In this document: one piece after another, positions 60,561-64,000 of the stretch
Position numbering within the stretch: the stretch's first letter is position 1
How the letters are laid out: every line of letters begins with the position of its first letter
Assembly: GCA_965153455.1 (NCBI GenBank)
Contig: OZ234498.1
Location: forward strand, 9,052,001-9,116,000
DNA: 64,000 nt
From: Sphagnum compactum
Taxonomy: Eukaryota > Bryophyta > Sphagnopsida > Sphagnales
Reading direction: 5' to 3'
Position numbers and translations under genes: made by a program
Notes under the pieces: model-generated
What the model was told of the DNA's origin: nothing
Database searches by the model: none
What the model saw: the letters and a program-made list of their open reading frames with translations, nothing else

Positions 60561-61700
60561 TCGACTGTCTTGTCTGACCTCTATGAAATTTGGCTCATTC
60601 CTCTTCGGGACGATGGATGGTCCACCTACTTGACGACAAAGCTCGAAAAAAAGAAAAAAAAAATTGTTAAACAGATTCATCCAGGTTTCTCTTTCTTTCA
60701 ATATTGTGATATATAAAAAATCGCAAATCTGGCAAATTTTCCCCAAAAATTTAGCCAATTCACTTGAATTTACACTACCAAAAAGAATAAATCCCAAGAT
60801 TTTTGTCACAAAAAAAAGACAAAATTTGTGGAAAACATAAAAACACTGGATTTGTCAAACACTTTCCTCTTGCCTGTAGAGATGAGGAGGGAGCATTGTA
60901 CTAGGTTGATGGCATGCTACAGCCAGCCAGCCAGCAACATCCCTCAGCTATTTTTGATAAGGGTACAGGCCATAGCAGCCGCCCTGCTCAGAGCCAACTA
61001 TGTCGTTGTTGTGTGATAGAACACAACAGTGTGGTTGGGTAATGTTGCAATTTGCAGAGATTTGTAGGCAGATTATTTTTCTATAATTGTTCATCTTCAG
61101 TTTTAAACAAATTAGTATGGCTTCTCTAATGCTCACTCTCACAAGTTGATGAAGTCAGTGGCAAGAATGACAGCTACTCACTACCATTCATGATGAAATT
61201 GATGTTCTTGTACTGTCTGAGTAGGGTGTAGAATACAGCAACAATACTTGTCATCCTCACCTTTCATGTATGTCTTGTGCAGTTTGATCTATAAACACTA
61301 ATATCCCAACTTATAAGTGTTTCTGAAAATGACAACCTCAAGAAAAGCTCACTCAAATCACTAAAATAAAACAGCAAGAGATACATCTGTGCAAGTGTTT
61401 CAAGCAGATTTGTGCAGAAGTTTCAAGACATTAACTCAACATCTGCAGCCGAAAAAATGAATTTTACAGAATGCCACAATGTGATCATATTTTCAACTGT
61501 CTGTGAAAACAGTTGAAACAAATTTTCAAGCATTAAAACTGTGTCATACTTTTCTACACAACATGGAAACAGCCATTCCAACTACTTTTGAGAAATTTCT
61601 TCATAAAATGCAGAGGAAACTCTTGTGATAGCTATGAACATCTCACAAAAGCTCAAAACCTATGATATATACAGAAGTTCCCAGCCAAAAGGTTGGTTTC
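60560..61700. other. Intergenic DNA between PDHB and the Rieske oxygenase
   Basis: No gene is recognised. The part near 61700 should contain the 3'UTR of the minus-strand oxygenase. Confidence 0.5.
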
Positions 61701-61709
61701 AATCAAAAA

Positions 61710-64000
61710 TCAGTCAATTTTGGAATGAATGTAATCCTTGAATATGAAGTTATTCTCCTTCTCTTTTAGAATATATGCTACTGCAGCAGTGCAGATCGAT
61801 CCAGCAGCCAGGAGAGCACGGAGTGCAAGACCTGGAGGAACACCTGCACATGCTGCCAAAATAATTGTGCTCCCCCAGAAAAACTTTTGCCACATCTGGA
61901 AACCTTCAAGTGCTGTCCTACAAGATGCACACTTCAATGTGTGTTGCTCCAACCGATTCAACATCTGCATCACATGATACCAGATTAGCCAGAAGCCATA
62001 AACTACGAATAACAAAAGGGTACAGGCTACACAGTCAACTGCCACAAACTACAAGATAATATACAGTGACACTAGAGAAATGTTGCATCAAACTCTCGTT
62101 CATATGAAGAAATCTGAACAAGAATGCAAGTGGAAAAACGAACAAGGCACACAAAAAAGGCAAACCTACCTCATATTTTGACAGCACTGTAGAAGGAAGA
62201 GGTTGACTAAGATTGGCTTCTGGAAACCAATCTGGCTGACTATTCCCATATGTGCGCAGCCAGCTACGGAAGGCTAGGACAAATCGATCAGCATGACTGC
62301 TTATACAAATCTCTTTCTCTTTGTGCAAAAGGTGCTCCTTATGAAATCTTCAAGTCATTTTTTCCAAGAGCAATGAAGTCATGGCAACATGGAACAGAGA
62401 CATACTTGTTGTAATAATTGCAAGGTGGGTAGAACCCTGCAGTAATCTTTGGGGTGTCATTATTAGAGCCCGTAAAGCCCCAAGGTCCACATTTCTCCAG
62501 TTTAAAAGGTAAGGGCTTTGCTCTATCTCTCCTCCCTGTAACCTTATGATGGGCAAAGTTAATATGAGATGGGTCAGACACATTTTCCATAAGTGTGTCA
62601 TAGCCATAATACAGGTCACGTTGAATAGTTACTGACGAGTAACTTGGATCATCAAATTCTGGTGGCAACCTGCACAGAGAAGCAACAGAACTTGACCTAG
62701 TCATTCACAGTTCCATATCCAATCCATAATATCACTGTCTGGTTTTGCCTACTAGGCCTACAATCCATCAGCACGACATCCACCACATGTGTGTCATCAC
62801 AAGATCTCTGGGTTCAACAGAAAAAAAAAGCATTACCAAATTAGCCTGATCAATACTAAACCTAGCAAGCACATGTTCTAGAATGTAATCTCTGGTGCTG
62901 ATTCTCTTAATGGCCACTATATGTTGCTTGTTTTCCAAACCCTAGACAATATGCTGTCACATTGCAAAACTACACCAATACACATAACAAGAATCACAAA
63001 AAGCAAAAGTGTGGCAACCAAACATGGCTGAGTGTCACATCAAAATTAGGGTTACAGACTCCATTCCTGAAATAGAGTACACTGTCACGAGTGTTGTAAC
63101 AGGGATCAAAGTGGTTGCAAGAGGTTATTTTTCTGAGGATTCCGAAGCCCACCCTGCTAAGGCTCAAGTTGTTTGTGTGGCATTGGCTCTCTCGGTGGGA
63201 CGGGTGGGCTACTTGAATCTTACATAGGAGGGGATGTTGCTGAAGCTTTTTCCAAGCCTTTTTCATCAGGCCAGACAAACAGCAAGCCTTCAGAGACTAA
63301 GGTTGGGTATGCAACAGCACATGCCCGGGGAGAGAACCGGGCCTTGGCCTCAGGACCTTCAGATGCAGCTTGTGGAATAGCAGCACAGCTTCCATCCCCT
63401 TGGAAAGACCAGCCATGATACGAGCATTGCAGCATTCCAGAATCATCTAATCTCCCTTCCTGTGCTCCTCATGACCAGCAACATGGTTTTTAACATCCAA
63501 ATTTCATATAGAAAACTCTCAAGGATTCTCTCAACAGGATAGATGACGAGGATGACGACATCTTGATCGAAAACATTGCAACCACAACCAGCAGAGAGAA
63601 CCGGATTTAGGGACTAGGGTTTGGAAGCAAAGGAAGGAAGAGGGAGGAGAAGAAAAACGTACAGAGAGAGGAGCAAGACGATGGGGGCACTTGTCCATAA
63701 ATACACGCCATTCTCCTTGCCGATCCTTCCACACCACTAGCTCTCGACCAAGAAGCTGAAAAGACGTCGGGGCACTAGGGTCCAAATCCTGGATCAAAGA
63801 CACAGGATACCAATGATCCCTCCACACAAAAGCAGCAGAATCATCCTCTTCTCTCAGCATCTTCTCACTCTGCTCTTGTCTGTCCTCCTCCGCCGCGCCT
63901 GTCTCTGGATTCAACGACGGCCTCGGCGGGGTCATAGTTGCCGAAACCGAACCCGCTTCTTGCCTCCCTAGCCCTGCATGCGCTTGTGCAGATCGTGTGG
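61710..64000 (-). CDS. PTC52/PAO-family Rieske oxygenase, possibly 5'-truncated by the window, internal exon(s) missing
   Basis: Exons read: 63663 to at least 63935 (frame open to 64000), 63224-63459, 62406-62669, about 62170-62350 and 61710-61964. The family of plastid Rieske mono-oxygenases includes PAO, PTC52 and TIC55. Motifs: FVWRDHWYPVSLIQDLDP, Rieske cluster CPHRLAPLS plus CSYHGW, catalytic iron region ENVSDPSHINFAHHKVTGRR, redox CASC near the C-terminus and two closing hydrophobic spans ending FKDYIHSKID. The C-terminal text ADRFVLAFRSWLR and LPSTVLSK matches PTC52 best. An ATG at 63935 leaves little room for a transit peptide, so the start may lie beyond 64000. After PPCNYYN the next homologous residues (about HKEKEI..ADRFV) follow within 60 nt: about 80-90 residues normally between are absent. 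The locus may be a defective copy. Confidence 0.85.

Overview
The window is nuclear DNA of a land plant. Support comes from spliced genes with GT-AG introns, nuclear-encoded plastid and mitochondrial proteins (omega-3 fatty acid desaturase, PTC52/PAO-type Rieske oxygenase, mitochondrial pyruvate dehydrogenase E1-beta, a COX7a-like complex IV subunit), a DYW-type PPR pseudogene, plant-type telomere motifs (TTTAGGG) inside a minisatellite, and many decayed transposons. The base composition is AT-rich outside genes. The exact lineage cannot be fixed by eye; a non-flowering plant is possible but this is a weak guess.

Layout. 1-5.9 kb: AT-rich, gene-free sequence with one TIR element (1087-1852). 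5.9-13 kb (minus strand): a plastid-type omega-3 desaturase gene (8 exons, 9386-12872), downstream of it a DYW-class PPR pseudogene interrupted by a small repeat element, and beyond that a broken partial copy of the same desaturase (exons 6-8). 13.4-18.4 kb: perfect hairpin, second copy of the small repeat, two MITE-like elements and tandem repeats. 21.2-26.3 kb (minus): a degenerate non-LTR (L1-type) retrotransposon. 26.8-27.0 kb: two identical tRNA-Lys(CTT) genes in tandem. 28.6-30.5 kb (minus): a tiny COX7a-like gene with a predicted 5'UTR intron, followed by a TA-flanked TIR element. 33.1-39.2 kb (minus): a pogo/CENP-B-type DDE transposase relic, a second copy of the 1087 element, and a Ty3/gypsy-type gag-protease relic. 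40.8-42.8 kb: GC-rich island (possible LTR), then a 68-bp minisatellite carrying telomere repeats.

46.2-64 kb is the gene-dense end: a methylesterase-family alpha/beta hydrolase (plus strand, 4 exons), then three minus-strand genes: intronless OST48 (oligosaccharyltransferase subunit), mitochondrial PDH E1-beta (14 exons, 383 aa), and a PTC52-like Rieske oxygenase whose 5' end may run off the window and which lacks the exon(s) for about 80-90 residues in its middle.

The genes are unrelated housekeeping or metabolic units, not a cluster or operon. Noteworthy shared traits are GA/TC microsatellites in the 5' leaders of four of them, and related repeat elements just upstream of two of them. All exon boundaries were derived by reading codons, splice sites and frame continuity; no search or transcript data were available.
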